A DNA stretch of 64,000 nucleotides from Stomorhina lunata. Taxonomy: Eukaryota > Arthropoda > Insecta > Diptera > Rhiniidae. Shown here piece by piece: positions 1-12,650 of this stretch. The stretch is from NCBI GenBank assembly GCA_933228675.1, contig OW121742.1, forward strand, positions 19,186,850 through 19,250,849. The letters run 5' to 3'. How positions within the stretch are numbered: position 1 is the stretch's first letter; each line of letters begins with the position of its first letter. Below the pieces are notes generated by a model, which saw nothing but the letters and a program-made list of their open reading frames with translations, was not told the DNA's origin and ran no database searches. Both the position numbers and the translations under genes were made by a program.

Positions 1-540
1 TTTAAAACTTAAACAATTTAAATCTTCTTTTTTGTATAAGTTTTTACATAAGATTGACTCTTACTTACTTAAATGTTACAACCTGTTAATGTCAAAGTCC
101 GAGCATATTTTAGAATTCCATGGATTTCGATCTTGTGCGAATATTCTCCAATTTTATGGGCCAAGCTTTGAAAAATGTTCCTCTACTTGGTCTTTCTATC
201 GAAGTTTCGGACATCCTCCTCTAATATTAGGTAGTGGGACATTTCAATTCTAATTTTATCCTCTTCATTGTATTTTTTTTCAAGAGAGGGTTACTAGCCT
301 GTAATCCTAACCCATTTTTATCGATCTTATGGGACAACTCTCGGAACATGTTAACTCACAATATTAATGGGTGTTAAACTAGCTCCCCGGGTGATACCAT
401 GAGGAGGTGTGTGTCCACAGTTGAAATGAAGGATGACCCAGATAAGTTGGGCTTACCAAGTTAAGACCAATTAGAATCGTGGTTGGTATTAAACAACCCC
501 TACATAATCAAAATTGACTCATGATGGTATTTTTTCATTA
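1..540. other. Less A+T-rich unique segment, possible old repeat fragment
   Basis: No gene is recognised. The segment is visibly richer in G+C than the DNA that follows, with words such as TCCCCGGG and TGAGGAGGTGTGTGTCCAC near 385-417. Related phrases recur inside it: CGATCTTGTGCG near 129 and CGATCTTATGGGACAACTC near 323. That suggests internal duplication or a decayed mobile element. A 73-codon ORF at 32-253 has no recognisable domain and I do not call it a gene. Confidence 0.3.
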
Positions 541-1559
541 ACGTGAGTTAGTTTTTCAAAATTTTTTTACAGAAGATAATATTTAAGTTCTTAAAATTCA
601 AAAATCATTTAAAAAGACTCTTTTAATAAAAAAAAAACTAAAAAAAATTGTTGCCCTTGGTGGGATTTGAACCGGGGACATTCAGTTTAAATTACCATCT
701 TAATTACAAATAAGTACTTCTGTAATAACTTATTATTTATTCGGATGGTATGTTGTAGTCGTTACAAGGTAACCAGTTATCAGAGTACTTGCCATTACCA
801 AAGTTTTGCTAGGTATAAGAAATTTTGAAAAATTTTCTATAAAAGTAAGAAATTAAAAAAAAATATCCTATAAAAATAAGATATTTTTGTTATAGAAACT
901 TCTAAGAACTTTACACCAAATCTCAACACTGTGCCTGGAACCAAGAATAGATATTAATAAAAACATTGAACCAAATCCAATAAATGAATAAACAAAAATC
1001 TTTGAATAAAAAAACTGATTGCAATAAAACTATTGTTTGTTTGATTTAATTTATTCTTAAACTATATTTATTTATTTCAAGTAGCATTAAAGGAAAAAAA
1101 CAACAAAGCAAAAATCTCAATATATCTGTCATATTTAATAAAACAATTACAAAATGTAAAACAAACGTGAGAATTGATTTAACATGAAAATCATGTTGTA
1201 TTCACAAAATATAAAAATACATTTTTATTCAAAAATTTTGATGCAGAAATTTAGCCTTAAACCATTTGGTTTCTCTTAAATATTTGGAAAATATTTAAAT
1301 ATGCCGTCACAAAATTTTCAATTCACACTAACTAACGTGTTTTATCATGAGGATTGATCTTGTCTACTTTAACAGCAAAAAAAAAATAGAAACAAAAATA
1401 TATTTGAAAAATATTGAATTTAAATATTGAGCAATTATAATCTTCATCAATGTCGTCATCATCATGACAATTTTGAATACACAGAATTATCGTCATAATG
1501 AAAAATATTCACACGTATGAAAAATAGACATGGTTTGAAGACCCAATAGGAAAAAAATT
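541..1559. other. A+T-rich unique spacer
   Basis: No gene seen. A tRNA B-box-like reverse complement (GGGATTTGAACC) lies at about 662-673, but no cloverleaf can be drawn around it. The rest is A+T-rich intergenic or intronic sequence leading into the first minisatellite block. Confidence 0.4.
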
Positions 1560-2135
1560 ATATTTTAAAACAAAAATTTTTTTATAGAAAAAAAGTTTAA
1601 AAAAAATTTCTATAAAAACAATTCGCAGAATTTTTTATTTGAAAAAAATTTCCTAACAAAAACGAAATAATTCAAAAATTGAATATTTTTTTATAGGAAA
1701 TTATTCAAAAAAAATTTTTCAAATTTGTAAATGAATTTTTTTTTTAAAAGTGTATTAAAATCTTTTTCAAAAAGTTCTTATTTTTATAGGAAATTTTTCA
1801 AAAAATTTTAATTTTTATAGAAAATGTTTTAAAATTTTTTTTATTTTATAGGAAATTTTTTTAAAACTACTTATTTTTAAAGGAAATTTTTCAAAAATTT
1901 CTTAATTTTATAGGATTTTTTCAAAAATTTCTAATTTTTATTGGAAATTTTTTAAAAATTTCTTAATTTTATAGGAAATTTTTCAAAAATTTCTTATTTT
2001 TATAGAAAATTGTTCAAAAATTTCTCATTTTTATAGGAAACTTTTTAATAGTTTCTTATTTTTATAGAAATTTTTTCAAAAACTTTTTATTTTTATAGGA
2101 AATTTTTAAATTTGTTTTTATTTTTATAGGAAAAC
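1560..2135 (+). repeat. Degenerate 31-bp minisatellite (TATAGGAAATTTTTC family)
   Basis: Diverged tandem copies of a unit built from TATAGGAAATTTTTC and AAAAATTTCTTATTTT, period about 31 bp. The first 180 bp are so decayed that orientation is mixed. The remainder is in plus orientation, defined by C at the dyad centre. It passes without a gap into a different 31-bp family at about 2136. Confidence 0.8.
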
Positions 2136-3435
2136 ATTTTTTCTTTAAAAAAATTTTGATATTGAAATTTTTTCTTTAGAAAAATTGATATTAGTTCTTT
2201 AGAAAAATGTTCATATTGAAATTTTTTCTTGAGAAAAATTTTCATATTGAAATATTTTCTTTAGAAAAAAATTTATATTGAAATATTTTCTTTAGAAAAA
2301 ATTTCATATTGAAATACTTTCTTTAGACAAAATTTCATATTGAAAAATTTTCTTTAGAAAAAATTTTCATATTGAAATATTTTCTTTAGAAAAATTTTCA
2401 TATTGAAATTTTTTCTTGAAAAAAAATTATATATTGACATTTTTGAAATTTTTATTTAGAAAAATTTTCATATTAAAATTTTTTCTTTAGAAAAATTTTC
2501 ATATTGAAATTTTTTCTTTAAAAAAAATTTTCATATTGAAATTTTTTCTTTAGAAAAATTTTCATATTGAAATTTTTTCTTTAGAAAAATTTTCATATTG
2601 AAATATTTACTTTAGAAAAAATTTCATATTGAAATACTTTCTTTAGAAAAATTTTCATATTGAATTTTTTTTTTTAGAAAAATTTTCATATTGAAATTTT
2701 TTCTTTAAAAAAATTTTCATATTGAAATTTTTTCTTTAGAAAAATTTTCATATTGAAATTAGTTCTTTAGCAAAATTTTCATATTGAAATTTTTTCTTCA
2801 GAAAAATTTTCATATTGAAATATTTTCTTTAGAAAAAAATTTATATTGAAATATTTTCTTTAGAAAAAATTTCATATTGAAATACTTTCTTTAGACAAAA
2901 AAAGAAAAATTTTCTTTAGAAAAAATTTTCATATTGAAATTTTTTCTTCCGAAAAATTTTCATATTGAAATGTTTTCTTTAGAAAAATTTTCATACTGAA
3001 ATTTTTCGTTAGAAAAATTTTTATATTGAAATTTTTGGTTAGAAAAATTTTCATTTTGAAGTCTTCAGAAAAATTTTCATAGTGAAATTTTTTTTTTAGA
3101 AAAAATTTTATATTGATATTTTTTCTTAAGAAAAAATTTCATATTGAAATTTTTTCTTTAGAAAAATTCTCATATTGAAATTTTTTCTTTAAAAAAAAAA
3201 TTATATTGAAATGGTTTCTTTAGAAATATTTTCATATTGAAATTTTTTCGTTCGAAAAATTTTCATAGTGAAATTTTTTTTTAGAAAAATTTTTATATTG
3301 ATATTTTTTCTTAAGAAAAAATTTCATAATGAAATTTTTTCTTTAGAAAAATTTTCATATTGATATTTTTTCTTTAGAAAAAATTTTATATTGAAATATT
3401 TTCTTTAGAAAAATTTCTGTAACAAAATTTCTCAT
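2136..3435 (+). repeat. 31-bp minisatellite, CATATTG linker family
   Basis: About 40 moderately diverged copies of a 31-bp unit: AGAAAAATTTT, then CATATTG, then AAATTTTTTCTTT. Adjacent CATATTG words are 31 bp apart, for example at 2532 and 2563. It resembles the CATATG family near Pex11 but has an extra T and a 2-bp longer period. Single-base indels in the T and A runs are common. No coding potential. Confidence 0.9.
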
Positions 3436-4640
3436 TTAAAAATAAATTATTTAATTTAATATTTTTCCTATTGGTTTCTTTTTTTCTCCATTACATGTTG
3501 TAATAGTTTTCGTAATGTCATTTCAAAAGAATATTAAAACGGAAATTGAAGTCAAATGTTCACATCTTATAAAACAATTGATTTTGTGTATTTTTGTTTG
3601 TTTTTTTTTTTTGTGCATCTGAGAAACATGAGCCCAAATAACATTCGTATTAATAAAGAAAAATCAACCCATTATCAACACCTTTTATTGATTTGTTTTT
3701 CATAAAATGTTTGTTCAACGATTCGAAATAAATGCGTGGTTGAGATGTTGCCAGCAAAATTGCCTTCCAAAAATAAAACGAGAGAATCAAATTGAAAATT
3801 CAATGAACAAACACACAAAAAATTAAAAACATCAATTTTGAAGTTAATACAGTAGTGGAGGAAATAATGAGTACATGTTGCAAAAATATAGAATTGTTAT
3901 ATACTCTGGGAATCTTGGGAAGCGCCCTTAGTATAAACTTGAAAAAATCCGGCAAAAGTTCGAAATTGTTCGAAGTTTTATTTTTTGCCTTCACTGTTTT
4001 TCAAATAGTAATAATCATCAATTCAGTTTTAAACACCGGAGAGCATTTACTTCTAAAACAATCAATTGTCTGCCTTTAAAAAATCTCGAGTCATTTTCAT
4101 TTTTCTATTTTTTTCCTTGCAATTATTTTGCTATACCTAATCCAACCATTGTCTCATACCTAATGTATGAATAAATGTATGTTTTTGATGATTTTTTTCC
4201 GAAAAGTATTTTCATTTGATATTATTTCTTAGATAGCCATAGATGGCTTTTGAAAAGCCCAAAATCATATGAGAATGTATCGATTGGTTCAACATTCATT
4301 AATGAACTGAAAGCGTAGGTTTTCAAATCAATTTTAATTCCGTTTACAGAAGCAAAAACATCTTAAAGGTTTTAGATGAAAAAAAAGAGGAAAAGATACA
4401 TTTAGCAAATAATTGAAAATGAAACTTAAAGCAAACAACTAATATTAATACTTAAATAAAAAACCATAAAATGAAACTTAATAATTGTGCAGAGAGATCA
4501 TTGGTCTTCTGTATATGATTACTAAAGAGATTTTAAATAGAAACCGGAAGCTGTTTAAACAACTAACATGTTTTCCAAAAAGAATTGAATTTTTTTCTAA
4601 ATTCTAAATAATTTTTGATAGAATTCCATAAAAAAAATGA
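3436..4640. other. Unique spacer containing one candidate small ORF
   Basis: Non-repetitive A+T-rich DNA between two arrays. The only item that stands out is the 70-codon ORF described separately at 3867-4079, followed by an AATAAA at 4170-4175. Nothing else is recognised. Confidence 0.4.
3867..4079 (+). CDS. Candidate small two-helix membrane protein (unconfirmed)
   Basis: Not recognised. An ATG-initiated ORF of 70 codons starts MSTCCKNIELLYTLG. Two hydrophobic stretches (about residues 8-24 and 38-55) are separated by a basic, serine-rich loop (KKSGKSSK), the shape of a two-pass membrane microprotein. The start has A at -3, and a canonical AATAAA lies about 90 bp after the stop. Against it: it is short, there is no homologue I can name, and an overlapping 64-codon ORF runs on the other strand, as expected by chance in such DNA. 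An in-frame GTG at 3855 is not a plausible eukaryotic start. Confidence 0.25.
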   Translation: MSTCCKNIELLYTLGILGSALSINLKKSGKSSKLFEVLFFAFTVFQIVIIINSVLNTGEHLLLKQSIVCL

Positions 4641-7020
4641 ATTATTAAAAAATTTTCTGTAAAAATAGACTGTAATGGCCAAAACAGAAAATTTTATAAA
4701 ATTTTTTTATAAAAAAAAAATTAAATTTCCTATAAAAATAAAAAAAAATTTGAAAAATTTCCTATAAAAATAAGAAATTTTTTAAAAATTAAAATAAGAA
4801 ATTTTTTAAATATTTCCTAGAAAAAGAAGAAATTTATGAAAAATTTCTTATAAAAATTAGAAATTTTTGAAAAATTTCCTATAAAAATAAGAAATTTTTG
4901 AAAAATTTCCTATAAAAAAAGGAAATTTTTGAAAATTTTCCTATAAGAATAACAAAATTTTTAAAAACTTCCTATAAAAAAAGGAAATTATTTAAAAACT
5001 TTCTATAAAAATAAAATATTTCTGAAAAATTTCCTATCAAAATAAGAAATTTTTGAAAATTTCCTAAAAAAAAAGAAAATTTTCACAAATTTCTTATAAA
5101 TATAGAAAATTTTTGAAAAATCTTTTACACAAATAAAAAAATTTTGAAAAATTTCCTATAAAAATAAGAAATTTTTGAAAAATTTCCTATAAAAATAAGA
5201 AATTTTTCAAAAATTTAATATAAAAATAATAAATTATTGAAAAATTTCCTATAAAACTAAGAAATTATTGAAAAATTTCCTATAAAAATAAGAAATTTTT
5301 GAAAATTTGTTTTTAAAATAATAAATTTTAAAAAAATTTGCTATAAAAATAAGAAATTTTTAAAAATTTCCTATAACAATACAAAATTTTTAAAAATTTC
5401 CTATAAAAGAAGGAAATAATTTGAAAATTTTCTATAAAAATAAGAAATTTCTGAAAAATTTCTTATAAAAATAAGAAATTTTTTTGAAAATTTCCTAAAA
5501 AAAAAAAAAAAAAATTTAATTTTCTGTAAATATAAAAATTTTTTGAAAAATCTACTACACAAATAAAAAAAATTTTGAAAAACTTTCTATAAAAAAAAAG
5601 AAATTTTTCAAAAAGTTCCTATAAAAAGAGTAAATTTTTAAAAAATTTCCTATAAAAACAAGAAATTTTTTAAAAATTTCCTCTAAAAATAAGAAATTTT
5701 TGAAAAATTTCCTATAAATATAGAACATTTTTGAAAAATTTCCTCTAAAAATAAGAAATTTTTGAAAAATTTCCTCTAAAAATAAGAAATTTTTAAAAAA
5801 ATTTTTTTAAAAATAAGAAATTTTTGAATTTTTGAAAAATAGTAAATTTTTGAAAAATTTCCTATAAAAATAGTAAATTTTTTAAAAATTTCCTATAAAA
5901 ATAGTAAATTTTTGAAAAATTTCCTATAAAAATAGTAAATTTTTGAAAAATTTCCTATAAAAATAGTAAATTTTTGAAAAATTTCCTATAAAAATAGTAA
6001 ATTTTTGAAAAATTTCCTATAAAAATAGTAAATTTTTGAAAAATTTCCTATAAAAATAGTAAATTTTTGAAAAATTTCCTATAAAAATAGTAAATATCTG
6101 AAAAATTTCCTATAAAAATAGGAAATTTTTGAAAAATTTCCTATAAAAATAGGAAATTTTTGAAAAATTTCCTATAAAAATAGTAAATTTTTGAAAAATT
6201 TCCTATAAAAATAGTAAATTTTTGAAAAATTTCCTATAAAAATAGTAAATTTTTGAAAAGTTTCCTATAAAAATAGTAAATTTTTGAAAAGTTTCCTATA
6301 AAAATAGTAAATTTTTGAAAAATTTCCTATAAAAATAGTAATTTTTTGAAAAATTTCCTATAACAATAGTAAATTTTTGAAAAATTTCCTATAAAAATAG
6401 TAAATTTTTAAAAAATTTCCTATAAAAATAGTAAATTTTTGAAAATTTTCTTATAAAAATAGTAAATTTTTAAAAAATTTTCTATAAAAATTTTTAATTT
6501 TTAAAAAATTTCCTATAAAAATTTTAAATTTTTGAAAAATTTCCTATTAAAATAGTAAATTTTTAAAAAAATTCCCTATAAAAATAGTAAATTTTTGAAA
6601 AATTTCCTATAAAAATAGTAAATTTTTGAAAAATTTCCTATAAAAATAGTAAATTTTTGAAAAATTTCCTATAAGAATAGGAAATTTTTTAAAATTTCCT
6701 ATAAAAATAGGAAATTTTTTTAAAATTTCCTATAAAAATAGGAAATTTTAAAAATTTTAAATTTTAAAATTTTAAAAAAATTAAAAATAGGAAATTTTTT
6801 AAAATTTCCTATAAAAATAAGAAATTTTTGAAAAATTTCCTTTAAAAATAGAACATTTTTAAAAAATTCCTATAAAAATAAGAATTTTTTGAAAAATTTC
6901 TTATAAAAATAGAAAATGTTTGAAAAATTTCCTATAAAAATAGAAAATTTTTGCAAAGTTTCCTATAAAAATAAAAAACTTTAGAAAAATTTCCTATAAA
7001 AATATAAAATTTAAAATATA
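4641..7020 (-). repeat. 31-bp minisatellite, inverted orientation, TAG-TAAATTTTTG subfamily
   Basis: About 75 copies of the 31-bp unit in reverse orientation (TTTTTG then AAAAATTTCCTATAAAAATA). Both edges are degenerate. The interior, about 5850-6700, is much more homogeneous and carries a shared TAGTAAATTT variant in place of AAGAAATTT, so one variant has swept the centre of the array. This is what repeated unequal exchange predicts. No coding potential. Confidence 0.92.
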
Positions 7021-8690
7021 TTTTTTGTGCTTAATTTGTAAAATTAACTATCATATTTCATAAATTTATTTGTAACTCCCTGAATTTTAAACAGATTTCT
7101 GTTGAAAGATTTTTGCAGCCACCAACTTCATTGTAAGTCTCTGGTATGTGTTAACTGATCTCGAAACTAAAACACGTTTGCTGACAGTAATTTAAATAAA
7201 CGCCTTGCAATTAAAATTCTCGTACATATAAATAAAATATGAAATAATTGAGCAACAAAGTCAAGATATCTAAGTAAGGATCAAAGTCGCATGATAAAAC
7301 GGGGAGATAAAGTGCGATCGCTATTATAAATTTTAGAAATGCTAAAATTTGTGTTAAAAATATTTATAGTTTGATAGATCCTTAAATATTCAACAGCCAT
7401 GTAAAATCTATAGGATCTTCGGCGTCCACTTGCTTATTTACGTGCGGATGGAACTCACTTAGACTCCAGCTGAATGCGTCTTAAGTTGTCTTTATTTGCT
7501 TAAGCATGGCGCTTATCATTTCAACATCTACAATCGTGTTTATTTATGCACTATTTGTATTTCAGTCGATGTTTATCACTTGAAGAAGATCCACTCCACT
7601 GACAACATCGTTGGCACAACGCACCTCCTAAGTTTAAGGTGATTTTGGTATTATTTGCCATCATCACTTAAGTAACTAAGTCGTAGTTGTCGCATTGTCG
7701 TCATCATCTTTAACAAGATATCACTTTTTTTGTTAATTTCTTTTCTTAACCCTTTCGCTTCGCCTTCTCATAAAATTGTTTAAAAAATATTTTTTTTTTT
7801 ATGATATGATGAAATAGTTTGTATCCAACATTCTCTACAACAATTTTAATGTTGCCATATGGCAAATAAATAGCAAAAAGATTAAACTTGAGACAAACAT
7901 TCCAGTTTAAAAGCGTTATTTTCTTTTATTTGCAAACGATAAACTTTTTCGATGACTTTTAGATTTAAAATTTTATTATTTACTTGGAAAATTTTTGTGT
8001 GCCATCGCGTGTTAGTAAAAATTTAATTGCTGATTGTTTAGTGTCGAATATAGAATCAGTTGGTTCATATTTTATCTCAATTGTCTATGAGTCTATCTGT
8101 CCGTCCCTCTATCCATTCATCTATTTATAACATAAAATGTCTTGGCTTTGATTTTTTTGCTTATTCTCGAGTTTGATATTGAAAAGCTAATGCCACCCAT
8201 TGACTTGATGTTTTATCGTGTGTTAGGTCTTGTTTAATAGAAATCTTAGAGTAATGCATTATTAGCAGTTGTTGCTGTTGTTGTAAGTCTTATTTGTTTA
8301 ACAAATAAACACATTCCATTTTACAATAATAATAAAAATCTCTTTAAAAGAAAACAAATTTCAGAAAATTAGAAAAACAAGGTATTTTTATGTGGTAATT
8401 ATAATACAACAATTTGTTGACTTTAATGTGTTTACATACATTTATTTATTTGCTTGAAAACTACAACAAATACGGATTTTAGTTGCAGAAAAAAAATTAA
8501 AAAATTTATAAAAATTGAAAGCTAACTGGCATATAACATACAGATATTTGAATAAATCTTAGCCAGGCCAAGAATTATTAGTTTTGAAATGCTAACGAAT
8601 ATTTCATTATCGAAGAAAATTATATCAACATATCAGATGTCAATTCATTTCTTTAAATATTGCAAATGCGGATTTCTGTAGGAAATTAAA
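7021..8690. other. Unique spacer
   Basis: No gene recognised. It contains a short GTCY-type tract at about 8086-8127 (TCTGTCCGTCCCTCTATCC), matching the pyrimidine strand of the mini-me proto-microsatellite. It also has partial copies of the dispersed GTGTCTTAAGTC motif at 7476 and 8218. Otherwise ordinary A+T-rich fly-like noncoding DNA. Confidence 0.4.
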
Positions 8691-11115
8691 AAAAAAATGC
8701 GAATTATCGTAAGAAATTTTTCAAAAATTTCTTATTTTTATAGGAAATTTTTAAAAAATTTCTTAGTTTTATTCGAAATTTTTCAAAAATTTCTTGTTTT
8801 TATAAGAAATTTTTCAAAAATTTCTTATTTTTATAAGAAATTTTTCGAACATTTTTTATTTTTATCACAAATTTTTTTTTAATTTTTTCATTTTTATAAG
8901 AAATTTTTCAAAAATTTTTATTTTTATACAAAATTTTTCAAAATTTTTTTACTTTTATACGAAAAATTCTTGTTTTTTATAGAAAAATTTTCACAAATTT
9001 CTTATTTTTATAGGAAATTTTTCAAATATTTCTTATTTTTATCAGAAATTTTTTCAAAAATTTTTTATTTTATGGGAAATGTCTTTTTTATAGAAAATTT
9101 TTCAAAAATTTCTTAGTTTTATAGGAAATTTTTCAAAAATTTCTTATTTTTATAGAAAATTTTTTAAAATATCTTATTTCTATAGAAAATTTTCTAATTT
9201 TGTTAGAAATTTTTTCAAAGATTTTTCATTCTATGGGAAATTTTTAAAATTGTCTTTTTTTATAGATAATTTTTCATAAATTTCTTATTTCTATAGGAAA
9301 TTTTTAAAAAATTTCTTATTTTTATAGGAAATTTTTAAAAAATTTCTTATTTTTATTTTTTTTAATTTCTTACTTTTATAGGAATTTTTTCAAAAATTTC
9401 TTATTTTTACAGAAAATTTTTTAAAAATTTCTTATCTTCATAGGAAATTTTTCAAAAATGTTTTATTTTCATAGGAAATTCTTAAAAAATGTCTTATTTT
9501 TTATAGGAATTTCTTCAAAAATTACTTATTTTTATAGAAAAGTTTTCAAAATTTTCTTATTTTTTTAGGAAATTTTTCAAAAATTTTTAATTTTTATAAA
9601 AAATTTTTCAAAATTTTTTTTATTTTTATAGGAAATTTTTCAAAAATTTCTTATTTTTATAGGAAATTTTTCAAAAATTTCTTATTTTTATAGGAAATTT
9701 TTCAAAAATTTCATATCTTTGTAGGAAAGTTTTCAAAAATTTCTTATTTTTATAGTAAATTTTTTAAAAATTTCTTATTTTTATAGGAAATTTCGAACAA
9801 TTTTTTTATTTTTATAAAAAAATTTTCAAAAATTCCATATTTTTATAGGAAAGTTTTCAAAAATATCTTTGTTTTATAGGAAATTTAAAAAAAAAAAATA
9901 TTTTTATAAGAAATTTTTCAAAATTTTCTTATTTTTATAGGAACATTTTCAAAACTTTTTATAGGAACATTTTAAAAAATTTCTTATTTTTTCAGGAAAT
10001 TTTTCAAAAATTTCTTATTTTTATAGGAAATTTTTCAAAAATTTTTGAAAAATTTTTCGTTTTTATAGAATTTTCCAAAAAATTTCTTATTTTTGTTAGA
10101 AATTTTTCAAAAATTTCTTACTTTTATAGAAGTTTTTAAAAATTTCTTATTTTTATAGGAAATTTTTAAAAAATTTGTTATTTTTATAGGAAATTTTTAA
10201 AAAATTTCTTATTTTTATAGGAAATTTTCCAAAAATTTCATATTTTTATAGGAAATTTTTCAAAATTTCTTATTTTTATAGGAAATTTTACAAAAATTTC
10301 TTATTTTTATAGGAAATTTTTCAAAAATTTCTTATCATAATAGGAAATATTTCAAAAATTTTTATTTTCATAGGAAATTATTATTTTTATAGGAATTTTC
10401 TCAAAATAACTTTTTTTTACAGAAAAGTTTTCAAAAATTTCTTATTTTTATAGGAAATTTTTCAAAATTTCTTATTTTTATAGGAAATTTTTCAAAAATT
10501 TCATGTTTTTATAGGAAATTTTTCAAAAATTTCATGTTTTTATCGGAAATTTTTCAAAAATTTCATGTTTTTATCGGAAATTTTTCAAAAATTTCATGTT
10601 TTTATCGGAAATTTTTCAAAAATTTCATATTTTTATCGGAAATTTTTCAAAAATTTCTTATTTCATAGAAAATTTTTCAAAAATTTCTTATATTTGTAGG
10701 AAATTTTTCAAAAATTTTTTATTTTTGTAGGAAAATTTTCAAAAATGTCTTATTTTTAGAGGATTTTTTTTTTAAATTTTCTTGTTTTTATATGAAAATT
10801 TTCCAAAATTTATCTTTTTATGGGAAATTTTTTTAATTTTCTTATTTTTCATAAATTTCTTAATTTTGTATAAAATTTTTCAAACATGGTTTTTTATGGG
10901 AAATTTTCTAAGATTTCTTATATTTATGTGAAACTTTAAACAATTTCTAATTTTTATAGGAAATTTTTCAAAAATTTCTTATTTTTATAAGAAATTTTCC
11001 AAAAAATTCTTATTTTTATAAGAAATTTTTCAAAAATTTCTTATTTTTATAGGAAATTTTTTAAACATTTCTTATTTTAATAGGAAATTTTTCAAAAACT
11101 TCTTATTTTTTTAAG
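8691..11115 (+). repeat. 31-bp minisatellite (TATAGGAAATTTTTC family), plus orientation
   Basis: About 75 diverged copies of AGGAAATTTTTC followed by AAAAATTTCTTATTTTTAT. A local run of four units at about 10500-10620 shares the variants CATG and TATCGG, showing recent local amplification. Short ORFs here, such as one from 8697, are translated repeat. Confidence 0.92.
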
Positions 11116-12650
11116 TTTTTCCCAAATTCTCTCTTAACTAGAAATTTTATTTGTTTTTGTCTTAATAACTTATCGTTTGCACTTAATTTTCATAAATTAA
11201 TCACAAATCATTTAAATATTGTATAAATAATTTATAGTCATTGAAGGAGAAGCCTCCAAGAAGTTTTTCCAATATGTTCAATACATATTCTTGCATACAA
11301 AACGAAAGACTTAGGCAACAAACTTAGAAATGCGCTTGGGTATTACAAGCCGCATTTGACTCGTATCAATGCAGACAGTAGTCGTCAGTCTTCTGTAAGC
11401 ATAAAGATAAATATTCATGATTAAACTTCTACTTCTACACCAGTAATTAGAATATCTCTAAGACTACAGTCATGAAATCGTATATGTTAGTAAATATGTT
11501 TGTTTGTGTGTACACATGTATTTAGACATATTTAAACAAAGACTCCTGGTCTTTGTATAAATAAAATATAAAACATACTAAAATTAATGGTAAATATATG
11601 TAACCATAAAATGTTTACATAAAAATAATTTACAAGTACATTCTAGTACTTTGGCGAACAAGAAAATATACAAAAAAAAAATAGTTTACATGAATTTTAC
11701 CATAAGGTTACACACATTTTATGTTGGAGCATTTTAAGCCATTAGCAATTTTAGACATCTTTGAAGGCCAATAAGTAAGAGACTGACAACAAATGCCAAT
11801 ATTGAAGACCTTTTTCAGAGGCAGAAAATCAAAGACTTTGGAAAAATTTATACAGCAATTAACGACAATGTTAATGGGGTTAGATTGATATAATGGAGAA
11901 TTTCGTATAGCAAGCGAAAATGATTAAAACAAGGACGCTAAAAACCTGAACTGTTTAACTGAAATATTTTAAAATTTTTAAATTTTTAAACCTCTTTTAT
12001 ATCTTCTCCCCATACAATAAATAATTTCCAATTTGATATTTATCTATTTTAATCAAATGTAGTTCAAATCTATAACAATATTTAAATACTATTTTATTAT
12101 AATACAAAAAATATGTTAATGGCAAAATAATGCAAATTATATGAATTTTGTAAAGCCATAAAATTATGCTTTTTTTAACTTAATTTTTTTTTTTCGTTTT
12201 CAATAATATTTGCAATTCATACGAGCGGATTGTTAGCAAAAAATATAAATACTTGTGCATGAGGGTATAAATAGTTAAACAATATAAAAAAATTAAATTA
12301 CAATACAATTTTAGTATGAGTATTAATATCAAAGTGGATAGTGCCGCTTATAAGTAACGATTACATTTATATCCATAATATGAATATATTCGTATCGACA
12401 GACGGACAGAGAAACATACAAGTATTTAAACGTAAGTATTAGCTATGAATACAATTGATCGGTTAAGGAATAGAACAAAAAGTCAGCAGAAACAAAAATT
12501 AAATGCTAATAATATTATTGTACTCATTTTTATAGCATTTGATATAAGAAAATCGACAGATGGACAAATAGACAAATAGACAAATCGACAAATGAAGTTT
12601 GAAATTAAAAAAAAATTAAAGACAGTGGAGCAATTTATAGCTAATTTTTC
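11116..12650. other. Unique spacer
   Basis: No gene recognised. It has a minus-strand partial copy of the dispersed 20-bp motif at 11300-11319, an RGAC-rich tract at 12394-12421 (CGACAGACGGACAGAG), and the short tandem repeat listed at 12553-12593. Otherwise A+T-rich noncoding DNA. Confidence 0.4.
12553..12593 (+). repeat. Short GACAAATA-type tandem repeat
   Basis: Five imperfect copies of an 8-bp unit (GACAGATG, GACAAATA twice, GACAAATC, GACAAATG). It resembles the RGAC proto-microsatellite of mini-me-like elements and may be a remnant of one. Confidence 0.7.

Noticed and set aside
655..680. tRNA-like or primer-binding-site-like words (GGGATTTGAACC), and a similar GGGGCTCGAACC near 37030
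   Set aside because: Only the B-box-like stretch is present. The T-stem does not pair and no acceptor, D or anticodon arms can be drawn. No LTRs were seen nearby.
8697..8882. Small ORFs within the 29- and 31-bp arrays (also near 29028, 29421 and 53536)
   Set aside because: Repeat-encoded peptides rich in Phe, Lys, Ile and Tyr, with no sequence beyond the minisatellite units.
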